Assembly: GCF_902498065.1 (NCBI RefSeq) | Contig: NZ_CABVIR010000007.1 | Location: forward strand, 62,001 to 126,000 | Reading direction: 5' to 3' | Length of the DNA stretch: 64,000 nucleotides | DNA from: Pseudomonas fluorescens | GTDB lineage: Bacteria; Pseudomonadota; Gammaproteobacteria; Pseudomonadales; Pseudomonadaceae | Shown here: positions 51,357-60,217 of the stretch, one piece after another | How positions within the stretch are numbered: the first letter of the stretch is position 1 | Layout of the letters: each line of letters begins with the position of its first letter | Notes under the pieces: model-generated | Told to the model about the DNA's origin: nothing | Database searches by the model: none | Seen by the model: the letters and a program-made list of their open reading frames with translations, nothing else | Made by a program: the position numbers and the translations under genes

Positions 51357-51484
51357 TTTGCGCCCTGTCCGTAGTATTTATTACCTCCACGTGTCGGCAA
51401 TTTCCGGTTTTCCCCAAGACTCTGGCATTTGCTCTTCAATGAAGGATGATCCACAACCCTGACCTACCCTGAGGAGGCTCGGTT

Positions 51485-51874
51485 ATGTCCTTCGCTACAA
51501 CTGGAATCCAGGGGCACTGTGCCCATTGCGGGAACGTTCGGCTACTCGAACCCTGGCAACTCAATGCCATCGCAATCAACGAAGCATTCTCTTGTTCGCA
51601 TTGCCACAAAGCCTTGCAACTGAGCGACCCGAAACAGATCAGGCGCATCAAGTCCATCGACTCACTCGCGATGCTGCGAGCCAGCACATTGGTAACGGTC
51701 TGCACCGCGCTGCTGGTGGCGTTGGTGATGGAGTGGGTCGGGTTGATCAGCGTCGTCGAACAGCTGAATTTCTCGCTGGTTGCGATTCTGATCTATTGCG
51801 TCGTTATTCAATACGCGAGGCATCGGCAGCACATCACGCTGATTCTTGAAGCGGCGAAGGCTCACGCCGACTGA
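51485..51874 (+). CDS. Zinc-ribbon small membrane protein of unknown function
   Basis: This 129-residue protein has an N-terminal zinc ribbon with Cys12-x2-Cys15 and Cys37-x2-Cys40 (GHCAHCGN, SCSHC). Two predicted membrane helices follow (about 66-87 and 94-111), then a short basic/acidic tail. The ribbon should sit in the cytoplasm. ATG at 51485 has GAGGAGG about 9 bases upstream. Its stop codon abuts the stop codon of tatD on the opposite strand with no base between. I recognise no characterised family; the pair of ribbons and helices suggests a membrane-tethered regulator or assembly factor. Confidence 0.8.
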   Translation: MSFATTGIQGHCAHCGNVRLLEPWQLNAIAINEAFSCSHCHKALQLSDPKQIRRIKSIDSLAMLRASTLVTVCTALLVALVMEWVGLISVVEQLNFSLVAILIYCVVIQYARHRQHITLILEAAKAHAD

Positions 51875-52651
51875 CTACCAGTTGAACAGCTCACAGGCAT
51901 TGGCCGTGCTGACGGCGGCCAATTGTTGCGGACTGACCGCCATGATCCCGGCCAGCGCCTCGCAAATCGCCGGCAAATGCGCCGGGCTGTTGCGTTGGCC
52001 GGGAAACATGGCGGGGGCCATGTCCGGTGAGTCGGTTTCCAATACCACAGACTCCAACGGTAACTCGGCGAGCACCCGGTGCATGCGCAACGCCTGCGGC
52101 CAGGTCGCCGCGCCGCCAAGGCCCAGTTTGAAACCGAGCCTGATGTACTCGCGGGCCTCTTCCTTGCTGCCGGCGAAGGCGTGAATGATGCCCGCGCGTT
52201 TCAACTTGAAGCGCTTGAGCGTGGCAATCACCGCTGCATGGCTGCGTCGCACATGAATCAGCGCCGGCAGATTGAAGTCCGCCGCCAATTGCAGTTGTGC
52301 CTCAAACAGCGCTTGCTGGCGCTCACGGTCGAGGGTTTCGATGAAGTAATCGAGGCCGATCTCACCCACCGCGCACAGCTGTCGATGGCCGGCTAAACGG
52401 CTGAGCCAATCGCCGAGTGCGGGCAAATCTTCAGGCCGATGCTGGTCCAGAAAAACCGGGTGCAGACCCAACGCGGCATGCAGATCGGGATCGCTTTGCA
52501 CCAGATCCCAGACCCGCTGCCAATTGGCCTGATAAACCCCCAGCACCACCATCCGCCGCACGCCAAGGGCGCGGCTCTCGGCGAGCAGCGCCTGACGATC
52601 CTCGTCGAAATCCGGAAAGTCCAGATGAGTGTGGCTGTCGATCAGCTCCAC
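51875..52651 (-). CDS. tatD: TatD-family metal-dependent hydrolase
   Basis: This 258-residue TIM-barrel hydrolase has metal ligands in DSHTHLDF (N-terminus), EIGLDYF, HVRRSHAA, HAFAGS and ETDSPDM. Family members are 3'-5' DNases or D-tyrosyl-tRNA deacylase-like enzymes of DNA repair and turnover. It lies 3 bases downstream of fruR on the same strand, so it is probably co-transcribed with the regulator, though no link with fructose is known. Which of the several TatD paralogs it is cannot be settled from one window. Confidence 0.92.
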   Translation of the reverse strand: MELIDSHTHLDFPDFDEDRQALLAESRALGVRRMVVLGVYQANWQRVWDLVQSDPDLHAALGLHPVFLDQHRPEDLPALGDWLSRLAGHRQLCAVGEIGLDYFIETLDRERQQALFEAQLQLAADFNLPALIHVRRSHAAVIATLKRFKLKRAGIIHAFAGSKEEAREYIRLGFKLGLGGAATWPQALRMHRVLAELPLESVVLETDSPDMAPAMFPGQRNSPAHLPAICEALAGIMAVSPQQLAAVSTANACELFNW

Positions 52652-52654
52652 GGT

Positions 52655-53650
52655 TCAGTCCTGGCGAATACGCTGCTTGAAGGTCCGCGCGATGGCTTGC
52701 ACGCCGGGCTGGTAATCCGATTGCTCAATGGCGGCCAGGGCCAGTTGCAGCGCTTTGTCGGCGATCAACTGGTGTTGCTGGGCCATGGCGTTGACCGGCA
52801 GCGGCAGGAAGTCCAGCAACTGCGTGTCGCCGAACGTGCCGAGACGCAGCGGGCGGGTTTTCAGCGGGAAGTCGTGCAACGCGTCGAACACGCCCTGAAG
52901 CAGCACGTAGGATGTGGTTACCAGCGCATCCGGCAAATGCCCCAGGCGCTGAAGCAGTTCTTCCATCAACTGCTTGCCGCACTCGCGGCTGAACGATTCG
53001 CCGTGTTCGATGAGGATCTCGCCTTTGAACCCGGTCAGCGCTTCCTTGAACCCGGCGGCCCGTTCCTGACTGATGCTCAGTTCGGGGCGTGCGCCGATAA
53101 GGGCGATCTGCTTGGGCAACGGCTCGAGCAGGCTACGCGTCAGTTGCAGACTGGCTTCGCGATCATCACTGATTACCGAGCAGAAATGCTCGGGCTCCAT
53201 GACCCGGTCGATGGCGATGATCGGAATGCCTTTGGCTTGCAGCTGTCGGTAACTGTCGTCACCGGCCGGCAGGCAACTGGCGACGATCAAGGCGTCGCAA
53301 CGACGGGCGCGGAACAGTTGCAGCAATTGCCGTTCGCTGTCCGGCGCGTCGTCGGAGCTGGCGATCAGCAACTGATAACCGCGGGCCCGGGCACCTTGTT
53401 CCAGCAGCTTGGCGATTCGCGCGTAACTGGGGTTTTCCAGGTCCGGCAGAATGAAGCCCAGCGTGCGGGTGTGCCGACTGCGCAGCCCGGCCGCTTGCGG
53501 GTTGGGCGTGAAGCCGTGTTGTTCAACGACCGCGCGCACGCGCTCGACGGTGGCACTACTGATGCGTTGCTGTTCGGCCTTGCCATTGATGACATAACTG
53601 GCGGTGGTCACGGACACACCGGCCAGTTGGGCGATATCACTGAGTTTCAA
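52655..53650 (-). CDS. fruR: Fructose operon repressor FruR/Cra
   Basis: This 331-residue LacI-type regulator has an N-terminal helix-turn-helix (KLSDIAQLAGVSVTTASYVINGKAEQQRIS) and a periplasmic-binding-protein-like domain from about 60 (TLGFILPDLENPSYARIAKLLEQGAR). In P. putida Cra represses fruBKA and is released by fructose-1-phosphate. I choose the TTG at 53650, which starts the protein directly at the DNA-binding domain as in P. putida, with AAGGA at good spacing. An ATG at 53680 would add 10 residues and is the alternative. It is divergent from fruB with two operator-like sites between. Confidence 0.93.
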   Translation of the reverse strand: MKLSDIAQLAGVSVTTASYVINGKAEQQRISSATVERVRAVVEQHGFTPNPQAAGLRSRHTRTLGFILPDLENPSYARIAKLLEQGARARGYQLLIASSDDAPDSERQLLQLFRARRCDALIVASCLPAGDDSYRQLQAKGIPIIAIDRVMEPEHFCSVISDDREASLQLTRSLLEPLPKQIALIGARPELSISQERAAGFKEALTGFKGEILIEHGESFSRECGKQLMEELLQRLGHLPDALVTTSYVLLQGVFDALHDFPLKTRPLRLGTFGDTQLLDFLPLPVNAMAQQHQLIADKALQLALAAIEQSDYQPGVQAIARTFKQRIRQD

Positions 53651-53787
53651 CTCGGGTTTTCCTTGTTTGTCGGCCGACATTTTCGCCAATCCTACCCGAT
53701 TCAGGCAGGCGACTATTGTCGCAGCCAATCCGACAAGTTGGGCTTCAAGGATGGGACATAATCGAGTAACGTGCCAATCATTCTAGA

Positions 53788-53799
53788 TTAAACGTTTCA
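53788..53799. promoter_or_regulatory. Cra/FruR operator 1
   Basis: TTAAACGTTTCA matches the operator reported for P. putida Cra in the fruB promoter. It sits 134 bases before fruB in the divergent gap. Confidence 0.85.
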
Positions 53800-53810
53800 G
53801 CAAGCGTATT

Positions 53811-53822
53811 TTCTACGTTTCA
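53811..53822. promoter_or_regulatory. Cra/FruR-like operator 2
   Basis: TTCTACGTTTCA differs from site 1 at two of twelve positions. It lies 23 bases further downstream (about two helical turns), so paired binding is plausible. Confidence 0.5.
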
Positions 53823-53901
53823 GGTGCATTTGGCCGGTTCTGCCGCGAAACCGCCAAAAGTGATGATTAAGCGCCTAAGCTGACTCATTCAAAACAATAC
53901 C

Positions 53902-53919
53902 TGGCACCTCAAGGTGCCA
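53902..53919 (+). other. Hairpin directly before the fruB ribosome-binding site
   Basis: TGGCACCT-ca-AGGTGCCA is a perfect inverted repeat ending 3 bases before the AGGAG of fruB. It may stabilise the transcript or modulate translation. Confidence 0.6.
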
Positions 53920-53932
53920 AAAAGGAGAAAGC

Positions 53933-56794
53933 ATGCTCGAGCTCACGATAGAGCAGATTTCCATGGGCCAGTCGGCCGTGGACAAGTCCGCAGCGTTGCA
54001 TTTGTTGGCTGGGCATCTGGTCACCGATGGTCTGGTGGCCGAGGGGTATCTCGCCGGTTTGCAGGCGCGCGAAGCCCAGGGCTCGACCTTTCTCGGGCAA
54101 GGTATTGCCATCCCCCACGGTACGCCGGAAACCCGCGACCAGGTGTTTTCCACCGGCGTGCGGCTGATGCAATTCCCTGAAGGCGTGGATTGGGGCGACG
54201 GCCAGATCGTCTATCTGGCGATCGGCATTGCGGCCAAATCCGATGAGCACTTGCGCCTGCTGCAACTGCTGACCCGCGCCCTCGGCGAAACCGATCTGGG
54301 CCAGGCCCTGCGTCGCGCCAGTTCTGCCGAAGCATTGCTGAAACTGTTGCAAGGCGCGCCGCAGGAACTGGCGCTGGATGCACAGATGATCGGTCTCGGC
54401 GTGTCGGCCGATGACTTCGAAGAACTGGTCTGGCGCGGTGCGCGTTTGCTGCGGCAGGCGGATTGTGTGAGCAATGGTTTTTCTGCGGTGTTGCAGCAAG
54501 TCGAAGCGTTGCCGCTGGGCGATGGCTTGTGGTGGTTGCACAGCGAGCAAACGGTCAAGCGTCCGGGCCTGGCGTTTGTCACGCCGGACAAACCGATACG
54601 CTACCTCGGCCAGCCGCTCAGCGGTCTGTTCTGTCTGGCCAGCCTCGGCGAGGCGCACCAGGCCTTGCTCGAACGCCTTTGCGCGTTGCTGATCGAAGGC
54701 CGTGGTCATGAACTGGGACGTGCCACCAGCAGCCGTAAAGTCCTCGAAGTGCTCGGCGGTGAACTGCCGGCGGACTGGCCCAGCGCTCGCATTGCGCTGG
54801 CCAACGCCCACGGCTTGCACGCCCGCCCGGCGAAAATCCTCGCACAACTGGCGAAGAGTTTTGACGGTGAGATTCGCGTGCGCATTGTCGATGGCCAAGA
54901 CAGCGCGGTGTCGGTGAAGAGCTTGAGCAAACTGCTGAGCCTCGGCGCCCGTCGCGGTCAGGTGTTGGAATTCATCGCTGAGCCGAGCATCGCCGCCGAT
55001 GCCTTGCCCGCCTTGCTGGCCGCGATCGAAGAAGGCCTCGGTGAAGAAATCGAGCCATTGCCTGCTGTTAGCCAACAACGTGAAGTGATCGCGGAGGTGG
55101 CCGAAGTGCTGCTCGCCCCGGCGTCCGGCAGCCTGGTTCAGGCCATCCCTGCCGCGCCGGGCATTGCCATCGGCCCGGCACACATTCAAGTACTGCAAAC
55201 CATCGAATACCCGCTGCGCGGGGAGTCCGCCGCCATTGAACGCGAGCGTCTCCAGCAAGCGCTGGCGCACGTGCGTCGCGACATCGAAGGCTTGATCGAA
55301 CGCAGCAAATCCAAAGCCATTCGCGAGATTTTCATTACGCATCAGGAAATGCTCGACGACCCGGAATTGACCGATGAAGTCGAGACTCGCCTCAAGCAGG
55401 GCGAAAGCGCCGAAGCGGCGTGGATGGCAGTGATTGAAGCCGCAGCGAAACAACAGGAATCGCTGCAGGACGCCTTGCTCGCCGAGCGTGCGGCAGATCT
55501 GCGCGATATCGGCCGTCGCGTGCTGGCGCAACTCTGCGGCGTCGAGACGCCCAATGAACCCGATCAGCCCTACATCCTGGTCATGGACGAAGTCGGTCCG
55601 TCCGATGTCGCGCGTCTCGATCCAACCCGCGTCGCCGGCATTCTCACCGCCCGTGGCGGCGCTACCGCGCACAGCGCCATCGTCGCCCGTGCGCTCGGTA
55701 TTCCGGCATTGGTCGGCGCCGGTGCAGCGGTGTTGCTGCTGGCGCCGGGCACGCCATTGCTGCTTGATGGTCAACGCGGTCGCCTGCACGTGGACGCCGA
55801 TGCGGCGACCCTGCAGCGCGCCACCGAAGAGCGCGACACCCGCGAGCAACGCTTGAAAGCGGCGGCCGAACAACGTCATCAACCGGCGCTGACCACCGAC
55901 GGCCATGCGGTCGAAGTGTTCGCCAACATCGGGGAAAGCGCAGGCGTCACCAGCGCCGTGGAGCAGGGCGCCGAAGGCATCGGCTTGCTGCGCACCGAGC
56001 TGATTTTCATGGCCCACTCGCAGGCGCCGGACGAGGCGACTCAGGAAGTCGAATACCGTCGTGTGCTCGATGGCCTCGCCGGTCGGCCGCTGGTGGTGCG
56101 CACCCTCGATGTAGGTGGCGACAAACCGCTGCCGTATTGGCCGATTGCGAAAGAAGAAAACCCGTTCCTCGGCGTGCGCGGCATTCGCCTGACCTTGCAG
56201 CGTCCGCAGATCATGGAAGCGCAATTGCGCGCCCTGCTGCGGGCCGCTGACAACCGCCCTCTGCGCATCATGTTCCCGATGGTCGGCAGCGTTGACGAGT
56301 GGCGTCAGGCCCGAGACATGACCGAGCGCCTGCGTCTGGAAATCCCGGTGGCGGACCTGCAACTGGGGATCATGATCGAAGTGCCATCGGCGGCATTGCT
56401 GGCGCCGGTGCTGGCCAAGGAAGTCGACTTTTTCAGCGTCGGCACCAACGACCTCACCCAATACACCCTGGCCATCGACCGTGGCCATCCGACCTTGTCG
56501 GCCCAGGCTGACGGCTTGCACCCGGCGGTGCTGCAACTGATCGACATCACCGTGCGCGCGGCCCATGCCCATGGCAAGTGGGTCGGCGTGTGCGGTGAAC
56601 TGGCGGCTGATCCGCTGGCGGTGCCGGTGCTGGTCGGCCTCGGTGTGGATGAGTTGAGCGTGTCGGGCCGCAGCATTGCCGAAGTCAAGGCGCGCATCCG
56701 CGAACTCAGCCTGACCCAGACTCAAACCCTTGCCCGACAGGCCCTGGCCGTCGGCAGCGCGGATGAAGTGCGCGCATTAGTGGAGGCCCTGTAA
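53933..56794 (+). CDS. fruB: Fructose PTS multiphosphoryl transfer protein (EIIA-HPr-EI)
   Basis: This 953-residue cytoplasmic fusion carries phosphate from phosphoenolpyruvate to the fructose permease. The order is EIIA-Fru (about 1-145, phospho-His62 in IPHGTPE), a linker, HPr (about 280-365, phospho-His296 in GLHARPAK) and Enzyme I (about 395-950, phospho-His580 in GGATAHSAIV, with the C-terminal PEP-binding GVCGELA). This one-chain system is the only full PTS sugar pathway in many pseudomonads. The fruK ATG overlaps its stop (TAATG). Confidence 0.97.
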   Translation: MLELTIEQISMGQSAVDKSAALHLLAGHLVTDGLVAEGYLAGLQAREAQGSTFLGQGIAIPHGTPETRDQVFSTGVRLMQFPEGVDWGDGQIVYLAIGIAAKSDEHLRLLQLLTRALGETDLGQALRRASSAEALLKLLQGAPQELALDAQMIGLGVSADDFEELVWRGARLLRQADCVSNGFSAVLQQVEALPLGDGLWWLHSEQTVKRPGLAFVTPDKPIRYLGQPLSGLFCLASLGEAHQALLERLCALLIEGRGHELGRATSSRKVLEVLGGELPADWPSARIALANAHGLHARPAKILAQLAKSFDGEIRVRIVDGQDSAVSVKSLSKLLSLGARRGQVLEFIAEPSIAADALPALLAAIEEGLGEEIEPLPAVSQQREVIAEVAEVLLAPASGSLVQAIPAAPGIAIGPAHIQVLQTIEYPLRGESAAIERERLQQALAHVRRDIEGLIERSKSKAIREIFITHQEMLDDPELTDEVETRLKQGESAEAAWMAVIEAAAKQQESLQDALLAERAADLRDIGRRVLAQLCGVETPNEPDQPYILVMDEVGPSDVARLDPTRVAGILTARGGATAHSAIVARALGIPALVGAGAAVLLLAPGTPLLLDGQRGRLHVDADAATLQRATEERDTREQRLKAAAEQRHQPALTTDGHAVEVFANIGESAGVTSAVEQGAEGIGLLRTELIFMAHSQAPDEATQEVEYRRVLDGLAGRPLVVRTLDVGGDKPLPYWPIAKEENPFLGVRGIRLTLQRPQIMEAQLRALLRAADNRPLRIMFPMVGSVDEWRQARDMTERLRLEIPVADLQLGIMIEVPSAALLAPVLAKEVDFFSVGTNDLTQYTLAIDRGHPTLSAQADGLHPAVLQLIDITVRAAHAHGKWVGVCGELAADPLAVPVLVGLGVDELSVSGRSIAEVKARIRELSLTQTQTLARQALAVGSADEVRALVEAL

Positions 56795-57735
56795 TGGCCA
56801 AGATCCTGACCCTGACCCTCAACCCGGCGCTGGACCTGACGGTTCAGTTGCCGCGCCTTGAACCCGGCCAGGTCAATCGCAGCGACGAAATGCACACCCA
56901 CGCCGCCGGTAAAGGCGTGAACGTGGCGCAGGTGTTGGCGGACCTTGGGCATTCGCTCACCGTCAGCGGTTTCCTCGGCGAAGACAATCTACAGGCGTTC
57001 GAAGCCCTGTTCGCCAAACGCGGTTTTGTCGACGCGTTTATCCGCGTTCCCGGCGAGACACGCAGCAACCTCAAACTGGCGGAAAGCGACGGGCGCATCA
57101 CCGACATCAACGGGCCGGGGCCGATGGTCAGTGAAGCGGCGCAGCAGGCGTTGCTGGATCGCCTCGATCAGATTGCGCCGGGTCATGATGCGGTCGTCGT
57201 TGCCGGCAGCCTGCCTCAGGGCATCAGTCCCGAGTGGTTGCAGGCGCTGATTGTGCGCTTGAAGAATCTTGGCTTGAACGTCGCACTGGACACCAGTGGC
57301 GAAGCGTTGCGCGCGGCGCTCAAGGCCGGTCCGTGGCTGATCAAACCCAACACCGAAGAACTGGCCGAAGTGCTCGGCTGCGAAGTGATTTCGGTCGCGG
57401 CTCAAGCTGAAGCTGCGAGCCGCTTGCATGCGCAAGGCATCGAACATGTGGTGATTTCCCACGGCGCCGATGGCGTGAACTGGTTCAGTGTCGGTTCGGC
57501 GATGCATGCCACGCCACCCAAGGTTAGCGTCGCCAGCACGGTCGGCGCGGGTGATTCGCTGTTGGCCGGCATGCTCCACGGTCTGCTCAGTGCCGACACG
57601 CCGGAACAAACCCTGCGCACCGCCACGGCGATTGCCGCGATGGCGGTGACCCAGATCGGTTTCGGAATCGGTGATGCGGCGCAGTTGGCGCGGCTCGAAC
57701 AGGGTGTGCGCGTGCGTCCCCTGACAGAACAATAA
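56794..57735 (+). CDS. fruK: 1-phosphofructokinase
   Basis: This 313-residue PfkB-family kinase converts fructose-1-phosphate, the product of FruA, to fructose-1,6-bisphosphate. The N-terminal NPALD motif with the GKGVNVAQVLADLG substrate loop and the C-terminal anion-hole/catalytic motif GAGDSLLAGML with catalytic Asp254 are clear. It starts at the ATG overlapping the fruB stop by one base. fruA follows after 11 bases. Confidence 0.97.
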   Translation: MAKILTLTLNPALDLTVQLPRLEPGQVNRSDEMHTHAAGKGVNVAQVLADLGHSLTVSGFLGEDNLQAFEALFAKRGFVDAFIRVPGETRSNLKLAESDGRITDINGPGPMVSEAAQQALLDRLDQIAPGHDAVVVAGSLPQGISPEWLQALIVRLKNLGLNVALDTSGEALRAALKAGPWLIKPNTEELAEVLGCEVISVAAQAEAASRLHAQGIEHVVISHGADGVNWFSVGSAMHATPPKVSVASTVGAGDSLLAGMLHGLLSADTPEQTLRTATAIAAMAVTQIGFGIGDAAQLARLEQGVRVRPLTEQ

Positions 57736-57746
57736 GAGGGTTTGTC

Positions 57747-59486
57747 ATGAAGTTAGCCATTGTTACGGCTTGCCCCAACGGTATGGTCACCAGCGTGCTT
57801 TGTGCCCGCTTGCTCGATGCCGCAGCGCAGCGTCAGGGCTGGAGCACCAGCGTCGAAGTGGTGGATGCGGCGCACCCGGAACGTCAGTTGTCGGCGGCCA
57901 CAATTGAAGCGGCCGAGTGGGTGTTGCTGGTGACCAGCGCGCCGGTGGACATGTCGCGATTCTTTGGCAAGCGCGTGTTCCAAAGCACCCCGGCGCACGC
58001 CCTGCAAGATGTCGAAGCGGTGCTGCGCCGTGGTGCCGAAGACGCTGAGGTTTACGTCGCCCCCGCAGCGGTCGCCGAACCTGCAGCCGTCGCGAAAAAC
58101 GCGCCCCGGCTGGTCGCGATCACCGCATGCCCGACCGGCGTTGCTCATACGTTCATGGCCGCTGAGGCTTTGCAGCAAGCGGCGAAACGTTTGGGGTACG
58201 ACCTGCAGATCGAAACCCAGGGCTCGGTCGGTGCACGCAATCCGTTGAGTGCGACGGCGATTGCCGACGCGGACGTGGTACTGCTCGCCTGCGACATCGA
58301 AGTCGCGACCGAGCGTTTTGCCGGCAAGAAAATCTACCGTTGCGGCACGGGCATCGCCTTGAAACAAGCCGAAGCGACGCTGAACAAAGCGCTGGCCGAA
58401 GGCACGCAGGAAAGCGCCGCGACCGGCGCCAAAGGCCCGGCCAAAAAGGAGAAGACCGGCGTCTACAAACACCTGCTGACCGGTGTGTCGTTCATGCTGC
58501 CGATGGTGGTGGCGGGCGGTCTGATGATCGCGTTGTCGTTCGTCTTCGGCATCACCGCGTTCAAGGAGGAAGGCACCCTCGCCGCCGCCCTGATGCAGAT
58601 CGGTGGCGAGACGGCGTTCAAGCTGATGGTGCCGCTGCTGGCGGGCTACATCGCCTACTCGATTGCCGACCGTCCGGGCCTTGCGCCGGGGATGATCGGT
58701 GGTTTGCTGGCGAGCACCTTGGGTGCCGGTTTCATCGGCGGGATCATTGCCGGTTTCATCGCCGGTTACGCGGCGCAGGCGATCAATCGGTATGCGCGTT
58801 TGCCGCAAAGCCTTGAGGCGCTGAAACCGATCCTGATCATCCCGTTGCTGGCGAGTCTGTTCACCGGTCTGGTGATGATCTATGTCGTCGGCAAACCGGT
58901 GGCCGGGATGCTCGCGGGGCTCACGCATTTCCTCGACAGTATGGGCACCACCAACGCTATTCTGCTCGGCGTATTGCTGGGGGGGATGATGTGCGTCGAC
59001 CTGGGCGGGCCGATCAACAAAGCCGCTTATGCCTTCTCGGTGGGGCTGCTGGCGTCGCAGAGTTATGCGCCGATGGCCGCGACGATGGCCGCCGGCATGG
59101 TGCCGCCGATTGGCCTGGGCATCGCCACGTTCATTGCCCGACGCAAGTTTGCCCAGACTGAACGCGAAGCGGGGAAAGCGGCGTTGGTGCTGGGGTTGTG
59201 CTTCATCTCCGAAGGCGCGATTCCGTTTGCCGCCAAGGACCCGCTGCGGGTGATTCCGGCGAGCATTGCCGGGGGGGCGTTGACGGGTGCGCTGTCGATG
59301 TATTTCGGCTGCAAACTGATGGCGCCGCACGGTGGGTTGTTTGTGCTGGCGATCCCGAATGCGATCAACCACGCACTGCTTTATTTGCTGGCGATTGTGG
59401 CCGGGAGTTTGCTGACGGCGGTGGTGTATGCGGTGGCCAAACGGCCCGAGGTTGTTGAGCTGGCGGTAGAGCCCGTCAGCGCCTGA
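57747..59486 (+). CDS. fruA: Fructose PTS permease EIIBC
   Basis: This 579-residue membrane permease phosphorylates fructose at C1 during uptake. There are two tandem IIB domains: an N-terminal IIB' (1-105, with TACPNG, Cys9) and the active IIB (about 115-215, phospho-Cys128 in TACPTGVAHTFMAAEAL). The IIC domain follows with about 8-9 spans, from HLLTGVSFMLPMVVAGG to the end. It is the last gene of the operon; REP elements follow and may end the transcript. Confidence 0.97.
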   Translation: MKLAIVTACPNGMVTSVLCARLLDAAAQRQGWSTSVEVVDAAHPERQLSAATIEAAEWVLLVTSAPVDMSRFFGKRVFQSTPAHALQDVEAVLRRGAEDAEVYVAPAAVAEPAAVAKNAPRLVAITACPTGVAHTFMAAEALQQAAKRLGYDLQIETQGSVGARNPLSATAIADADVVLLACDIEVATERFAGKKIYRCGTGIALKQAEATLNKALAEGTQESAATGAKGPAKKEKTGVYKHLLTGVSFMLPMVVAGGLMIALSFVFGITAFKEEGTLAAALMQIGGETAFKLMVPLLAGYIAYSIADRPGLAPGMIGGLLASTLGAGFIGGIIAGFIAGYAAQAINRYARLPQSLEALKPILIIPLLASLFTGLVMIYVVGKPVAGMLAGLTHFLDSMGTTNAILLGVLLGGMMCVDLGGPINKAAYAFSVGLLASQSYAPMAATMAAGMVPPIGLGIATFIARRKFAQTEREAGKAALVLGLCFISEGAIPFAAKDPLRVIPASIAGGALTGALSMYFGCKLMAPHGGLFVLAIPNAINHALLYLLAIVAGSLLTAVVYAVAKRPEVVELAVEPVSA

Positions 59487-59497
59487 CACTTAACCCC

Positions 59498-59587
59498 TGT
59501 GGGAGCGAGCCTGCTCGCGATGGCGGTGTAACAGTCACCATTTTCGTTGAATGTTGCACCGTCATCGCGAGCAGGCTCGCTCCCACA
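59498..59587. repeat. REPIN: inverted REP pair after fruA
   Basis: GTGGGAGCGAGCCTGCTCGCGATGGCG at 59499-59527 faces its inverted copy at 59562-59587. The class differs in core (GTGGGAGCG) from the GTAGGAGCC class elsewhere in the window. Confidence 0.88.
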
Positions 59588-59597
59588 TTGATCTTCA

Positions 59598-59792
59598 TCA
59601 AGCGCCAAATTTGTATACGACGAAAATCAAATGTGGGAGCGGGCTTGCCCGCGATGGCGTCAGCGACAACACCATCAAACCGAGGTACGCCTCCTCCCGC
59701 TGCAACGCCCGCGCCTGAACCACACCCGGCACAGCACAGCCCTCATGCACAGCTGTCATAAAATATTCAAGTGGGGGATACCGAAGGCTCAC
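59598..59792 (-). CDS. Doubtful small frame ending in REP sequence
   Basis: A 64-codon frame starts at a GTG overlapping the stop of the gene at 59789-60031. Its last third (TPSRASPLPHLIF..) is the translation of the REP element at 59633-59659. The start MSLRYPPLEYFMTAVHEGCAVPG is not obviously repeat-derived. It may be a real short gene whose end was replaced by a REP insertion, or no gene at all. Confidence 0.25.
   Translation of the reverse strand: MSLRYPPLEYFMTAVHEGCAVPGVVQARALQREEAYLGLMVLSLTPSRASPLPHLIFVVYKFGA
59633..59659. repeat. Single REP element
   Basis: GTGGGAGCGGGCTTGCCCGCGATGGCG is a palindromic REP of the GTGGGAGCG class, 46 bases from the REPIN. Confidence 0.85.
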
Positions 59793-60031
59793 AGGTAGCA
59801 GCTGATATACAGCATTAGGTTCCTGGGTAATTTCATCATTGCGAGACGTTCAATTGCCGTGATTTGCCTGGCGGTCAGAAGATGGCTCGCCATGGCATCC
59901 TCTTCCTTATGCCAGGCCATTATCGGCATCAGGACATCCGTGGTAACGGTCGGGGGCAAATCGGTTTCGAATACCGCCAGGTCGCTGGCTTCTTCTCTTC
60001 CGTAAATCTGAAACTTCAAATCATATTTCAT
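59789..60031 (-). CDS. Small protein of unknown function
   Basis: This 80-residue frame has a good ribosome-binding site (AGGAAGG, 8 bases before the ATG). The first half is acidic and beta-rich (KFQIYGREEASDLAVFETDLPPTVTTDV); the second is helical (HLLTARQITAIERLAMMKL). There is no signal peptide and only a hydrophobic C-terminal end (LMLYISCYL). I recognise no family. It stands alone between the fruA REP cluster and the phoD-like gene, with a divergent 243-base gap to the latter. Confidence 0.55.
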   Translation of the reverse strand: MKYDLKFQIYGREEASDLAVFETDLPPTVTTDVLMPIMAWHKEEDAMASHLLTARQITAIERLAMMKLPRNLMLYISCYL

Positions 60032-60217
60032 GGTTCAACCTTCCTGGTTCTGTTTGCGGGCTTTGTCTGCCGGGTATTCGAGTTCAAACTACTAGGACGC
60101 TTAGGCGCTGGAGCTAGGACTATTCCCGATAGCGGTGTCGAAATTTCCTATTCTTTGATAGGACCGGGAGCCGCGACGGTGCCTCCACAAGGGGATCTGT
60201 GGTGTTGGCTGATTTGT

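Noticed and set aside
53909..56725. 938-codon open frame antisense to fruB
   Set aside because: It is a shadow of fruB in GC-rich sequence; fruB domains and active sites are all on the plus strand.
57753..59489. 578-codon open frame antisense to fruA
   Set aside because: It is an Arg/His/Gln-rich shadow of the membrane protein on the plus strand.
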